From: JBILCM01 sp044353165
GTDB taxonomy: Bacteria > Bacillota > Bacilli > Paenibacillales > YIM-B00363
Reading direction: 5' to 3'
Assembly: GCA_044353165.1 (NCBI GenBank)
Contig: JBILCM010000009.1
Span: 1-52,661 of the forward strand
Length of the DNA stretch: 52,661 bases
Position 1 is the first letter of the stretch, and each line of letters opens with the position of its first letter. The notes under the pieces are model-generated. The model saw only the letters and a list, made by a program, of their open reading frames with translations. It had not been told where the DNA came from and made no database searches. A program made the position numbers and the translations under genes. This document shows, piece after piece, positions 43,061-51,745 of the stretch.

Positions 43061-44122
43061 TTAGTCCACCTTCACTCTTGTTGTAAAGACAGCGTTATAC
43101 CCATATCCTTTGCGGTTCCACTCTGCTTGAAGCGGTTGGGTACGTCCGAGGAAATCTGTGGCTCTAGAAAGCAAGGTATACGTTCCCTTCGTTACTGTCT
43201 TCCATTCATACGACCATGCGGTCCAAGCGTAGGGGGAGTGGGGGTCCTGATAAAGCGTCGCCAACTCCCAACTCTCCCCTTGATTCATGCTGACCTCAAC
43301 CTTGGCGATGCGTTCTGCGCCACTCCAAGCCAATCCCTGGACGATGTGTGTGCCTACGTCTAGGATTTGTAGGTCTAGCGGCTGTTGGATCAAGGAGTTG
43401 ACTCGTATGGTTGTGACCGATTTTCGGCCGGCGTCCGATACCGGATCTGGATAATAAACGTAATCGATGCTCTGGAACGGCCCGTGGAAGGGTTGATCAA
43501 CGAGCGTAATCTGGCGCAACCATTTCACGGAGGCCATCGCATACCACTGGGGCACGATCAGCCGAAGGGGATATCCATGCTTGAAGGGAATGGGCTGGTC
43601 GTTCATCGCATAGGCGACGATCGTGTCAGAGTGGAGCGCTTTCTCCAGCGGCAGACTTCGCTGATAATGGAAGATTCCGTCGATATCGGTCCGCGGTCAT
43701 CTCCAGTAAACACGACCTCCCCTTGCAGTGGATTGGATTTGGGCAGTCTGTAACAACTCACGAAGCGGGACGCCCTTCCACACGGTCTGACTGATCGCAT
43801 CGCCTTCCCATGACTCACCGAACACCCTCGGTTCGAAGAATGCGCGTTTATTGCCGGAGCATTCTAGCGGTACAACTACCGTGTGTGCTGGCATAGCAAT
43901 CAGATCTTTATAATGCAAACGCAGCGGCTGATGCACTTGCCCGTCTACATGCAAGTGAAGCAAATCCTCATTCGGAATGGGAAAAGCAAAATGATTTCTT
44001 CTATAAACATAGTCTGCAGGTGTGATCCATGCGTTCAAGTGATGAATCGGCGATTCTTGGTTCTCCGGATGCAGATTTCGGGTCGTTAGATATGGAATGG
44101 CATTCCGCGGATGTATCCACAT
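43061..44122 (-). pseudogene. Molybdopterin-dependent sulfite oxidase family protein (YuiH-like), frameshifted
   Basis: The 5' part (44122-43697) has VVPLECSGNKRAFFEPRVFG with the molybdenum-ligand Cys and WKGVPLRELLQTAQ. The 3' part (from about 43680 down) has DIDGIFHYQRSLPLEKALHS, KHGYPLRLIVPQWYAMASVK and a dimerisation domain with SMNQGESWELATL. Between them, over about 33 bases, the family sequence GEVVFTGDDRG is read in another frame, while the main frame hits TGA at 43697-43699. Two compensating one-base shifts explain this. Total length, about 354 codons, is normal. AAGGAGG precedes ATG 44122. Confidence 0.85.
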
Positions 44123-44175
44123 ACTCGCCCTCCTTTTTCCTCAGCCTCCTCCAATGTATGCTTCTATGATTCAAA

Positions 44176-44331
44176 CTATAGCGTATGGGGAACGGCGGCC
44201 TTTTTGTCACCCAACAAATCTAACTTCTCGGCTAGCCATGATATGGTGGAATCTTGAATTAAGGCGGAAGTCAGTACCACGAAGAAGACGAAGTTAAAGA
44301 TGAGTTGGCTGTTCTCAATGCCCGCAATCCT
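44176..44331 (-). pseudogene. C-terminal remnant of an NhaP/CvrA-type cation/proton antiporter
   Basis: The reverse strand reads IAGIENSQLIFNFVFFVVLT followed by SALIQDSTISWLAEKLDLLG, close to the last membrane helix of CPA1 antiporters (NAQLIFNVVFFVVLTSALLQG in typical members). The rest of the transporter is missing. Confidence 0.65.
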
Positions 44332-44339
44332 GCCCATGA

Positions 44340-44516
44340 TATGAAGATGGTTTCTTTCATGTTGAATTTCATAAAAACCATACTTATATCGCAAGGGTAG
44401 CTGGAGAGGTGAAGTATACGCACGAGCCTTCGCACCGGGAGCTTCACCCATTCCTTGCGTTCGTCGCGGAGTCCTTTGCTGAATCAGAGCAGTTATGGCA
44501 GTCTTTACTTGAATAA
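44340..44516 (+). pseudogene. C-terminal remnant of an unidentified protein
   Basis: An open frame without a start reads YEDGFFHVEFHKNHTYIARV, then AGEVKYTHEPSHRELHPFLA and ends LWQSLLE. It abuts the antiporter remnant on the other strand, which suggests a deletion or insertion junction near 44335. Confidence 0.4.
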
Positions 44517-44552
44517 TCTATAGATTTATACTTTCATTTAGGAGGAATGTCA

Positions 44553-44912
44553 ATGTCACAGCATCGAATCTATACCACGAGCTTTGCAAGTGTATATCCC
44601 CATTACATTGCAAAGGCAAACAGAAAAGGCCGTACGAAACCAGAAGTTGATGAAATCATTCGTTGGTTGACCGGATATGCTCAGGACAAGATGGAGGAAC
44701 AACTCAGTAAACAAACAGATTTTGAAACATTCTTTAAAGAAGCTCCGTTGCTCAATCCATCAAGAACGCTAATAAAGGGTCTGATTTGCGGTGTTAGGGT
44801 AGAAGACATCAAAGAGCCAACGATGCAGGAAATTCGATATTTAGACAAGTTGATTGACGAATTGGCCAAAGGGAAATCCATGGATAAAATACTTCGACAA
44901 TCGAAAATATAA
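44553..44912 (+). CDS. DUF2200 family protein
   Basis: A 119-residue conserved cytosolic protein. HRIYTTSFASVYPHYIAKAN, KGRTKPEVDEIIRWLTGYAQ and ICGVRVEDIKEPTMQEIRYL are the DUF2200 hallmarks. The function is not known. AGGAGG seven bases upstream decides for ATG 44553 over ATG 44547. Confidence 0.9.
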   Translation: MSQHRIYTTSFASVYPHYIAKANRKGRTKPEVDEIIRWLTGYAQDKMEEQLSKQTDFETFFKEAPLLNPSRTLIKGLICGVRVEDIKEPTMQEIRYLDKLIDELAKGKSMDKILRQSKI

Positions 44913-44991
44913 TACATAAAACACAAGTTTCAACCTATGTAAACGGTTGATTCAATGGAGTCCGTCTCTTATTCTCCGAAGCGTAATGATC

Positions 44992-45714
44992 TTAGAACCC
45001 TTCCCAGTTGAACAAATCCTTAAGTCCCACAGATAATCCCTCATAATATAAGGAATAAGCATGTGAGTCCGCGCGGTTCGTCCAAACTTTGTTGTTCTGA
45101 ATCTCTTTGTTCTCGAAGGCGTACAACTGTACAGACTCATCTTCTGGATCGATGACCCAATATTCTCTCACGCCGCTCACCATGTAAAGGTTGAGTTTCT
45201 TGATTATGTCCTTGGTGCGTGTGGAAGGCGACAAAATTTCCACGACAAGGAGCGGTACGCCCATATACTTGCCTTTGTTATCGACATGCGTATCGCAAAC
45301 TACAAATACGTCTGGTTGAACAACACAGATATTATCTGAAGTCTTCTTAATAGTGATATCGAATGGGGATGTCATCGCTTTACACGATTTTCCTTTGAAC
45401 CAATAATAGAATATTCCCATGATCTCATGAACGGCATGCTGGTGTTTGAATGCAGGGGAAGCCATGAAATATAGCACGCCATCAATCAACTCATAACGTT
45501 GTTCGGACGCCTCAGTCAGCTCAAGGAATTGTTCATAAGTCACATGATTTGCAGAGAGAGTGTAGTCCATAGCTTCTTCATGGACCATCTCAGCAGCTGG
45601 GATTATTTTGGCCACATCTCTGCCTTTGCGCGAAATGATGATTTCCTCTCCAGCTTCTGCATACTTCAAAAACTTGCCGAAATTGTTCTGTGCCTCGGTA
45701 GAAGGAACTCGCAT
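44992..45714 (-). CDS. Phd/YefM antitoxin domain fused to a Uma2 endonuclease-like domain
   Basis: 240 residues. Positions 1-45 (MRVPSTEAQNNFGKFLKYAE, EEIIISRKGRDVAKIIP) form a Phd/YefM DNA-binding antitoxin. From about 52 on it is Uma2 (DUF820), a PD-(D/E)XK fold: YELIDGVLYFMASPAFKHQH, VVQPDVFVV, LLVVEILSPSTRTKD and GVREYWVIDPED hold the acidic residues. So a toxin-like nuclease fold is in one chain with an antitoxin-like DNA binder. GGAGG is six bases before the ATG. The promoter region has two palindromes fitting autoregulation. Confidence 0.88.
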   Translation of the reverse strand: MRVPSTEAQNNFGKFLKYAEAGEEIIISRKGRDVAKIIPAAEMVHEEAMDYTLSANHVTYEQFLELTEASEQRYELIDGVLYFMASPAFKHQHAVHEIMGIFYYWFKGKSCKAMTSPFDITIKKTSDNICVVQPDVFVVCDTHVDNKGKYMGVPLLVVEILSPSTRTKDIIKKLNLYMVSGVREYWVIDPEDESVQLYAFENKEIQNNKVWTNRADSHAYSLYYEGLSVGLKDLFNWEGF

Positions 45715-45727
45715 GACACACCTCCAT

Positions 45728-45773
45728 TTAGCTAATATAGCGATATTTTATTCTATTTTAGCTAACTTGTAAA
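45728..45773 (-). promoter_or_regulatory. Promoter and paired TTAGCTAA operators of the Phd-Uma2 gene
   Basis: On the reverse strand TTTACA (45773-45768) and TAAAAT (45750-45745) are 17 bases apart. The palindrome TTAGCTAA occurs at 45758-45765, between the two promoter elements, and again at 45728-45735, just after the start of transcription. The centres are 30 bases apart, close to three helical turns. Binding by the Phd domain is inferred. Confidence 0.65.
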
Positions 45774-45799
45774 GTTCGATTTACCTATGAACATTAATG

Positions 45800-45819
45800 A
45801 TGTCATGTTACAATGACAT
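45800..45819. promoter_or_regulatory. Palindrome over the -10 region of the large secreted protein gene
   Basis: ATGTCAT (45800-45806) and ATGACAT (45813-45819) flank GTTACA. TGTTACAAT inside it resembles an extended -10 (TACAAT at 45809-45814). It could be an operator controlling the gene that starts at 45849. Confidence 0.4.
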
Positions 45820-45848
45820 GGAAATATGAACATGCAGGAGGGGCATTC

Positions 45849-48251
45849 ATGCAAGTGTGGCGCAGGAACAATGTTGTGCTCAGTTTGTCGTTTCTTTTGC
45901 TATTGGTTGGAGGTTATTGGTTGTATTTTGGGTCACATGCGGAAAAAACTTCATTGGATTGGTCCTATATAGCCCTACAACAAGAAAACCCAACGGAGCA
46001 ATTTGAATTTATAGATAATGATAAAATACGACTCGGTATCGGATTGCATTGGGGCGGGGCCATTACGCATGTAAGTGAAAGTGGGGCATCGAGTACGAAT
46101 CTTGTCAATCGTCATGACCCTGGTCGACTTATTACACAATCGTATTATGGCGCTGGAGACTATGGTTCAGATTTCGGTTCATGGGGGTATAATCCTGTGC
46201 AAGGCGGCACGGGTCAGCATGGCAGTGATATTTTGGCTTTTTATAAAGGGGACCAGTGGATGTACGTGAAGACATCTGCCATGGATTTTTTATTAGATGG
46301 CGTCCGCACGAGATCATTCATGGAAAATTGGTATTCGCTTCATGATGACCGTATCCATGTTGTAGCTCGTTTCACGAACCTGGATCATCCCGCAGGACCG
46401 ATACGTCCACAGGAGTTACCTCCCATCTTTACGATTGCACAATTAAGTCAAACGGTGCGATATGAGGGGGACCAACCTTTTGGGAATGGTGAATTAACTA
46501 CTGTTACGCATGGCTGGCCGAATCAAGTTGGCTATCAGACAGAAGGTTGGGGAGCACACGTGAATCATCAAGGGTTTGGTCTTGGATGGTATACCCCGCA
46601 TCTGTATGAAAGCACAAATTATACATTTCAAGGGGATGGGTCTACTGGTGATACAGGAGACAAAACGACATATACGAGTCCTGTTTATTCGATGTCAATT
46701 TTTCCATATGAGGTGTATCAATTCGAATATGATCTATTCGTAGGCGATGATGTCGCTAAGCTTGCGCGTGATTACGCTTACAGAATGAGAGATACAACAG
46801 GAAGCACATGGAATTTTGAAGTTCCGCATTACCGACAAGGATGGTCGCTCGCCATTGCCAACGATGAAGATGGACCTGAAGATGGGGCATGGCAATTTAC
46901 TATGCAATCCGGATTAAAACAAAAATTGCATGCACCACCTGTGACCATCCCTGATGCACAAAGTGAATTTGAAGCCGTGATTCGTAATTACGTCGGTGCA
47001 AAGACGTTGCGATTGTCTTGGAGTGTTATAGGAGAGAACAATAAAAGCGGTACATTCCCTATGTATGAAGTCACAATTCCACTAGACCCGAATGTGTCGG
47101 AACAAACGGTGCGCTATGATTTGAGTAATCACCCTCATTGGACACGCGCAACTCATCTGATCGATCTGGAATTCAAAGCGGAACAAGACGGGGTTTTCGA
47201 AATTGCATCGATTGCTTTTCGGAATGCAACGGATCAGCAACCACCTGTTCTCAGTCAAGTTAAACATCAGGTGTGGAATGCGAATATCGCTGATGTGTCA
47301 TTCTCGACAGATGAAAAAACGAGTGCAATGGTGGTCTATGGGGAACAGGCAGATCGACTAGAGGAACATACACCGAATGTTATGACGTTGCGCAAACAAC
47401 ATCGCATACATTTGTCTCAATTAAAGCCAGATACGACATATTATTATCAAATCATTACCCAAGACGCGAACGGGAATAGAACGCGCGGAGAAGTTGCAAA
47501 GTTTCACACGAACCGTCTTGGCACAGATCGGATCGGTTTGATCCAAGCAACCATGCCTACGGATTTCTTATATACTGGACAAAGTAACAAGATTTTTTTG
47601 CGAACAATGATGGACAATGGGGAAACCCCTACAGATATCGTGTATAAACAAATCGCATACAACAGTATTATGAGCGAATTTGCGGACGTCCGTGCGGATG
47701 GTCAAGTGAATGGTAAAAAACCCGGACAAACGTTACTCCAGGTAGAGGCAACGTATAAAGGGCAAACGATCCTAGACCATATGGTTATCAATATTAAGAG
47801 TGCAGATGAACTCCAACCGCCTTCTCGTCAACAACAAATCGAGTGGACGTTCCCGAATGCGATGAGCGAATGGAAGGATCCCAACCAATTGAGAATGGTT
47901 AGACAAGACGACTCCGTGTTATTGACCATCACTGGAGCAGACCCTTATATTTTTTCTCCAACCAAGTTAAACTTGGATGCTAAGGCGAATCAACTCGAAA
48001 TACGATTGAAAAATAACACCAAGGAGACATCAGCTTCGTTATTTTTTGTCACGACGGATCAAACGCTGTTTGATGGTGACAAAATGGTGAATTTCAAAAT
48101 TGAACCTCATTCCGGTTGGCAAACGATTCGCGTAGACTTACGACAAAACACTGCATGGCGAGGCATTATTTCACAAGTTCGATTCGATCCTGCTGAAACA
48201 ATGGAAAGCGGCACAATCGAGGTGGCTTGGATTAAAATTAGTGATCAATAA
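45849..48251 (+). CDS. Large secreted or anchored beta-rich protein with fibronectin III domain
   Basis: An 800-residue protein with an N-terminal hydrophobic segment (VVLSLSFLLLLVGGYWLYFG) that is a signal or anchor. The first ~300 residues look like a carbohydrate-active beta sandwich (IRLGIGLHWGGAITHVSESG, NRHDPGRLITQSYYGAGDYG). Around 465-555 is a fibronectin type III-like domain of the purple-phosphatase N-terminal kind (ADVSFSTDEKTSAMVVYGEQ, LKPDTTYYYQIITQDANGNR). The last ~130 residues resemble a carbohydrate-binding jelly roll. The exact enzyme class is not recognisable. GCAGGAGGGG gives ATG 45849. Confidence 0.7.
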   Translation: MQVWRRNNVVLSLSFLLLLVGGYWLYFGSHAEKTSLDWSYIALQQENPTEQFEFIDNDKIRLGIGLHWGGAITHVSESGASSTNLVNRHDPGRLITQSYYGAGDYGSDFGSWGYNPVQGGTGQHGSDILAFYKGDQWMYVKTSAMDFLLDGVRTRSFMENWYSLHDDRIHVVARFTNLDHPAGPIRPQELPPIFTIAQLSQTVRYEGDQPFGNGELTTVTHGWPNQVGYQTEGWGAHVNHQGFGLGWYTPHLYESTNYTFQGDGSTGDTGDKTTYTSPVYSMSIFPYEVYQFEYDLFVGDDVAKLARDYAYRMRDTTGSTWNFEVPHYRQGWSLAIANDEDGPEDGAWQFTMQSGLKQKLHAPPVTIPDAQSEFEAVIRNYVGAKTLRLSWSVIGENNKSGTFPMYEVTIPLDPNVSEQTVRYDLSNHPHWTRATHLIDLEFKAEQDGVFEIASIAFRNATDQQPPVLSQVKHQVWNANIADVSFSTDEKTSAMVVYGEQADRLEEHTPNVMTLRKQHRIHLSQLKPDTTYYYQIITQDANGNRTRGEVAKFHTNRLGTDRIGLIQATMPTDFLYTGQSNKIFLRTMMDNGETPTDIVYKQIAYNSIMSEFADVRADGQVNGKKPGQTLLQVEATYKGQTILDHMVINIKSADELQPPSRQQQIEWTFPNAMSEWKDPNQLRMVRQDDSVLLTITGADPYIFSPTKLNLDAKANQLEIRLKNNTKETSASLFFVTTDQTLFDGDKMVNFKIEPHSGWQTIRVDLRQNTAWRGIISQVRFDPAETMESGTIEVAWIKISDQ

Positions 48252-48256
48252 GTACG

Positions 48257-48287
48257 AAGAGAGGGCGGGAGATTCCCGCCCTCTCTT
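48257..48287. terminator. Strong hairpin between convergent genes
   Basis: AAGAGAGGGCGGGA (48257-48270) and TCCCGCCCTCTCTT (48274-48287) pair perfectly over 14 bases with a three-base loop. It lies between the secreted-protein gene and a convergent small gene and can serve both directions, though no long T-run follows. Confidence 0.8.
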
Positions 48288-48300
48288 GGATGTTACACGA

Positions 48301-48624
48301 TTACTCGGGTTGATCGGGATATTGCGGAATCTCCATAACATTCTCAAGCTTGATCAGCAACAGCATCTCTTGCTTGATGACGGTGTTGAGGACCTTGTCT
48401 ACAGACGCATCAATCTTGAGCAAATCTTCAAGACTTGGCGATGTGACTGTTCTCGGGCCGCCTTCAAGCGTACCAAGCACGGCTTGAATCTTCTCAGCTT
48501 CGGCATTGATGACATGCGCTAGTCCGAGTTCTTCGAATGCAATAGATGCCAGCAGCAAATCAATTGCATTCTCCCTTGTCAACGTAATCGACGGGTTGAT
48601 ATTCGGGATGGTTGGGAACGACAT
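48301..48624 (-). CDS. Small helical protein of a local paralog family (copy A)
   Basis: A 107-residue protein: MSFPTIPNINPSITLTRENA, then SIAFEELGLAHVINAEAEKI and a helical C-terminus (KQEMLLLIKLENVMEI). The segment SIAxEELGxAHxxNAEAEKIQ is shared with copies at 48794 and 49513. Similar domains precede collagen-like or exosporium proteins in spore formers, so a spore-surface role is possible but unproven. AAAGGAG is ten bases before the ATG. Confidence 0.72.
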   Translation of the reverse strand: MSFPTIPNINPSITLTRENAIDLLLASIAFEELGLAHVINAEAEKIQAVLGTLEGGPRTVTSPSLEDLLKIDASVDKVLNTVIKQEMLLLIKLENVMEIPQYPDQPE

Positions 48625-48793
48625 TCGGTTAACAACTCCTTTGCTTTAGGATATCCCATCGTATTCCTCCCCTAATGCTTGTGAGCCTGTCCACGAATGA
48701 ATTAGATCATCATCTACTCCCTGAAATTGATGTTCTATTATTAGGAATATCCGCCATAGGGTAATAGAAATAGGCTAGATAGGGTGATGTGTG

Positions 48794-49117
48794 TTGACGA
48801 TGCCAGTGTATTCAGAAAAAAAATCGATAAAGACCTATAGGGAAGTTGTGAAAGACATTCTAGAATCGGCTGCGCTGGAGGAGCTTGCCATCGCTCATCT
48901 CATCAATGCCGAAGCTGAACATATTCAAGCGTTCACCGGCCATTACGGAGGGTTTCCAACGTCGCCTTCCAATAAGCAAATCAATCAGTTTCAGAATCAT
49001 GTCGCACGCATCCTTGAAGCATTGTGTGAGAAGCAGAAGCTTCTCGTTCGGACGATCGAGTTGAGCAAAGAATTGTTAGACGAGGACGATATAGACGAGG
49101 AGGATCTCGTTGAATAA
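48794..49117 (+). CDS. Small helical protein of a local paralog family (copy B)
   Basis: A 107-residue protein: MTMPVYSEKKSIKTYREVVK, ESAALEELAIAHLINAEAEH and a very acidic C-terminus (DEDDIDEEDLVE). Three starts are possible (GTG 48791, TTG 48794, ATG 48800); TTG 48794 matches the MTMP start of copy C and has AGGGTGA six bases upstream. Its 3' end overlaps the next gene by eight bases. Confidence 0.72.
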   Translation: MTMPVYSEKKSIKTYREVVKDILESAALEELAIAHLINAEAEHIQAFTGHYGGFPTSPSNKQINQFQNHVARILEALCEKQKLLVRTIELSKELLDEDDIDEEDLVE

Positions 49118-49487
49118 GGAAGGTACTCCGCAATTATACTTTGAACGCATAGAACATCTGATTACGGCTTCTCCTTTATTTACACCTGCTCGAGATTCCG
49201 GGATGATCGGGGCTGTTCAGGAAGTTCTTCAACAAATTGACTACTTACGCTGCGCCTATGAGGCCTCGCCATTCCCGATGAAACGCGTCGTGGCAAATTT
49301 AAAGAAGGCTACTGAAGAGCTATTTGATGCGGTGAAGACAGCTGAACAGGAACATCAGCCTAACGTTCAATTGCCACAGGCTCCAACATATACTCATTCC
49401 AATTCCACTCCCCATACGCAACCGCTCATTCTAAATAGAAACAAAAATAATAATAATGGAAAAGCTATGCGAAGTATGCTGAGGTAA
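49110..49487 (+). CDS. Hypothetical protein between two paralogs
   Basis: 125 residues: MNKEGTPQLYFERIEHLITA and a helical first half, then a low-complexity tail rich in Pro, Thr, His and Asn (SNSTPHTQPLILNRNKNNNN). No family recognised. TTG 49110 lies behind GAGGAGGA inside the end of copy B, so the two are co-translated. Confidence 0.62.
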   Translation: MNKEGTPQLYFERIEHLITASPLFTPARDSGMIGAVQEVLQQIDYLRCAYEASPFPMKRVVANLKKATEELFDAVKTAEQEHQPNVQLPQAPTYTHSNSTPHTQPLILNRNKNNNNGKAMRSMLR

Positions 49488-49512
49488 TACCTATTGAAGG
49501 CGGTGCAACAAG

Positions 49513-49836
49513 ATGACCATGCCTCATATCCCGGACATTACGCCCACGATCCAATTCACTCGACATGAAGCAGTAACACTCCTGCTATCTTCCATCGCTT
49601 TGGAAGAAATTGGTATTTCGCATATGTTGAACGCAGAAGGCGAAAAAATCCAATATGTCTTGAAGCAAAATCCCAGCGTCCATGATTTATTCCGAATGAA
49701 TCGGTTCACGGAACGACTCCTCAGAAAGCTCATTCATCAAGAGATGTTGCTACAGGAAAAACTCGAGAACGTGATCGAAATGTGTCATCGTTGTGATGCT
49801 GAGGATTCAGAAGAAGATGGCGAGTTTGAAGAGTAA
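49513..49836 (+). CDS. Small helical protein of a local paralog family (copy C)
   Basis: 107 residues: MTMPHIPDITPTIQFTRHEA, SIALEEIGISHMLNAEGEKI, then HQEMLLQEKLENVIEM and a Cys/acidic tail. Length and motif match copies A and B. It ends the forward cluster B - 125-aa gene - C. The next 187 bases show no gene. Confidence 0.72.
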   Translation: MTMPHIPDITPTIQFTRHEAVTLLLSSIALEEIGISHMLNAEGEKIQYVLKQNPSVHDLFRMNRFTERLLRKLIHQEMLLQEKLENVIEMCHRCDAEDSEEDGEFEE

Positions 49837-50023
49837 AGTATGGAATCTCACACGAAGACTGCTGTACACTGCGCGTTTATCATCATTTGTCCGATTTGAA
49901 CTATACGCACATTGATAGAACATCCATTGTGTTATAAACTAAGTCAATGGAGAGTGGTTCAAGGTATACTACTCGATGGAATACAATCATCATCGGACTC
50001 ATGATTGAAGGAAGTGTAATGAC

Positions 50024-51025
50024 GTGTTCGTACAAGAAAGTCATAACGAAAAACAAAAATCGATATGGAACTATCATCCTCCCGTACCCATCAAGAATTC
50101 ACCTGTATTTGCAATGCCGTGGTCACCCGTGAAAGCTCTAACCTGGCTTACCAAACGCTGGGTTACGATCACACACATGTTTCTCTTCTTGGTATTGGCA
50201 GTGAGCGTGTACCACTTTTTCCCCATGAATGTCACGGAGATGTCCTCGTTATCCATTACATGGATTGGCACCATTCTATTGCGTAACCTGATCTTGTTCG
50301 TTCTTTTCGCGGGTACACTTCATTTGTATTTGTATACATTCAGTAAGCAGGGTCAATTGTTCAAATTTGATTTGCGGGAACAGATGAAGAATAATCCCTC
50401 ATTTACATTCCATAATCAAGTGTTTGATAACATGTTTTGGAGTTTAACCGGCGGCGTGCTCACATGGACATTCTTTGAGACGATGTATTTCTGGGGCGTT
50501 GCGAATGGCGTTATTCCAACGTTCACCTTCGCCGGGAATGAGATATGGTTTCTCCTATGGCTGGTCTTATTTCCTATCTTCACATCCTCTCATTTCTATT
50601 GGGTGCATCGCTTTCTCCATTGGCCGCCAATATATAAGCGAATCCATGCTCTTCACCACAAGAATGTGAATATTGGTCCATGGTCAGGCATGTCCATGCA
50701 TCCTGTTGAATCGTTCTTATATTTATCCGCGGTGCTGATTCATTTTGTTGTGCCCACACATCCTATTATTTTCTTACTTCACATGTATTTGAAAGCGATC
50801 GGGCCGGTTTTTTCGCATGCGGGGTATGAGAAAGTGGTCTACAAAGAAAATAAATTAATTCATGCAGGGGATTTTCATCACCAACTTCACCATCGATATT
50901 TTGAATGCAATTACGGCACAGCAGAAGCTCCTTGGGACAAGTGGTTTCATTCCTTCCATGATGGCACAGCAGAAGCTACGATTGCTACCAATGAAAGAAG
51001 ACGGAAGAAATATTCGCGCATGTAG
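50024..51025 (+). CDS. Fatty acid hydroxylase / sterol desaturase superfamily membrane protein
   Basis: A 333-residue di-iron membrane enzyme by motif. Several membrane segments (near 48-70, 78-102, 148-170, 178-200, 240-262) surround the histidine boxes HRFLH, HALHH and HAGDFHHQLHH, the pattern HX3-4H, HX2HH, HX2HH of the superfamily. It may hydroxylate or oxidise a lipid; the substrate is unknown. The start is GTG 50024 with AAGGAAG about 11 bases upstream. Confidence 0.85.
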   Translation: MFVQESHNEKQKSIWNYHPPVPIKNSPVFAMPWSPVKALTWLTKRWVTITHMFLFLVLAVSVYHFFPMNVTEMSSLSITWIGTILLRNLILFVLFAGTLHLYLYTFSKQGQLFKFDLREQMKNNPSFTFHNQVFDNMFWSLTGGVLTWTFFETMYFWGVANGVIPTFTFAGNEIWFLLWLVLFPIFTSSHFYWVHRFLHWPPIYKRIHALHHKNVNIGPWSGMSMHPVESFLYLSAVLIHFVVPTHPIIFLLHMYLKAIGPVFSHAGYEKVVYKENKLIHAGDFHHQLHHRYFECNYGTAEAPWDKWFHSFHDGTAEATIATNERRRKKYSRM

Positions 51026-51054
51026 GTGATGTTCTCAAGGAAAGGATAGCCGAT

Positions 51055-51702
51055 TTGAAATCAACACAGTTTTGGGGAGAATGTCACGTTGCAGGAATCT
51101 ATTATGAGGGGCGTCGCGAAGTCGTCTCTGCTTTGACGTCTTCTGAACAAGTGGTATTCAAACGTGAACCCCAACACCCGCATGACCCGAATGCGATTGC
51201 GATTCATACACAAGACGGTCGCAGCATAGGTTATATTCCTCGAGATGAAGCGAGACGAATCGCGCCCTTGATGGATCAAGGCATCGTTTTCGTTGGTTAT
51301 GTGGATGCACTTTCGGATAGCGGGGACTCGCACTTGTCAGTGAACCTGCAATTGTTTACAGAGATCGACACAGAATTCAGATTGTCTCCCTCCGCCAAAT
51401 TTATTTTGACCGAACTTAGAAAATATGTGACGTTGTATGGAATTGATGAATTTGGAATATTCTTAGATCCGTCGAAACCATGCAGCGATTTGGTGATCAA
51501 GGTTCGTTCTCCTTCAGCTGAAGATCCAACAAGTATACAGCAAAGTAGGCTCATGTTTGATTTTCCGATGAATTCATTGGATGAAATCCTCCCGCCGCTA
51601 GAAGAACTTGCTCTTAAAGGGTTATTAAGAGTTGGCGTCAACATGCATGTTCATATCGTTCTCTCGGAACTTGGTAGAAGTGTGGACTTAACAAAACTTT
51701 GA
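51055..51702 (+). CDS. HIRAN domain protein
   Basis: 215 residues. The first ~85 form a HIRAN domain (HVAGIYYEGRREVVSAL, FKREPQHPHDPNAIAI, RSIGYIPRDEARRIAPLM), a fold that recognises stalled or damaged DNA ends in Rad5/HLTF and also occurs alone in bacteria. The C-terminal half is not recognised. The start is TTG 51055 behind AAAGGATAG, 29 bases after the hydroxylase gene. Confidence 0.83.
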   Translation: MKSTQFWGECHVAGIYYEGRREVVSALTSSEQVVFKREPQHPHDPNAIAIHTQDGRSIGYIPRDEARRIAPLMDQGIVFVGYVDALSDSGDSHLSVNLQLFTEIDTEFRLSPSAKFILTELRKYVTLYGIDEFGIFLDPSKPCSDLVIKVRSPSAEDPTSIQQSRLMFDFPMNSLDEILPPLEELALKGLLRVGVNMHVHIVLSELGRSVDLTKL

Positions 51703-51745
51703 CGGAGTCGTGCTGAAAATCAAGTAAAAAGCTGAATTCATCAAC

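Larger units (their letters stand above)
44123..44552. other. Gene debris between the sulfite oxidase and the DUF2200 gene
   Basis: Contains a reverse-strand remnant of a cation antiporter and a forward-strand C-terminal remnant, listed separately. No intact gene. Confidence 0.6.

Noticed and set aside
44263..44400. Forward frame EDEVKDELAVLNARNPAHD as a gene
   Set aside because: It is the antisense of the antiporter remnant, which shows real family conservation on the reverse strand.
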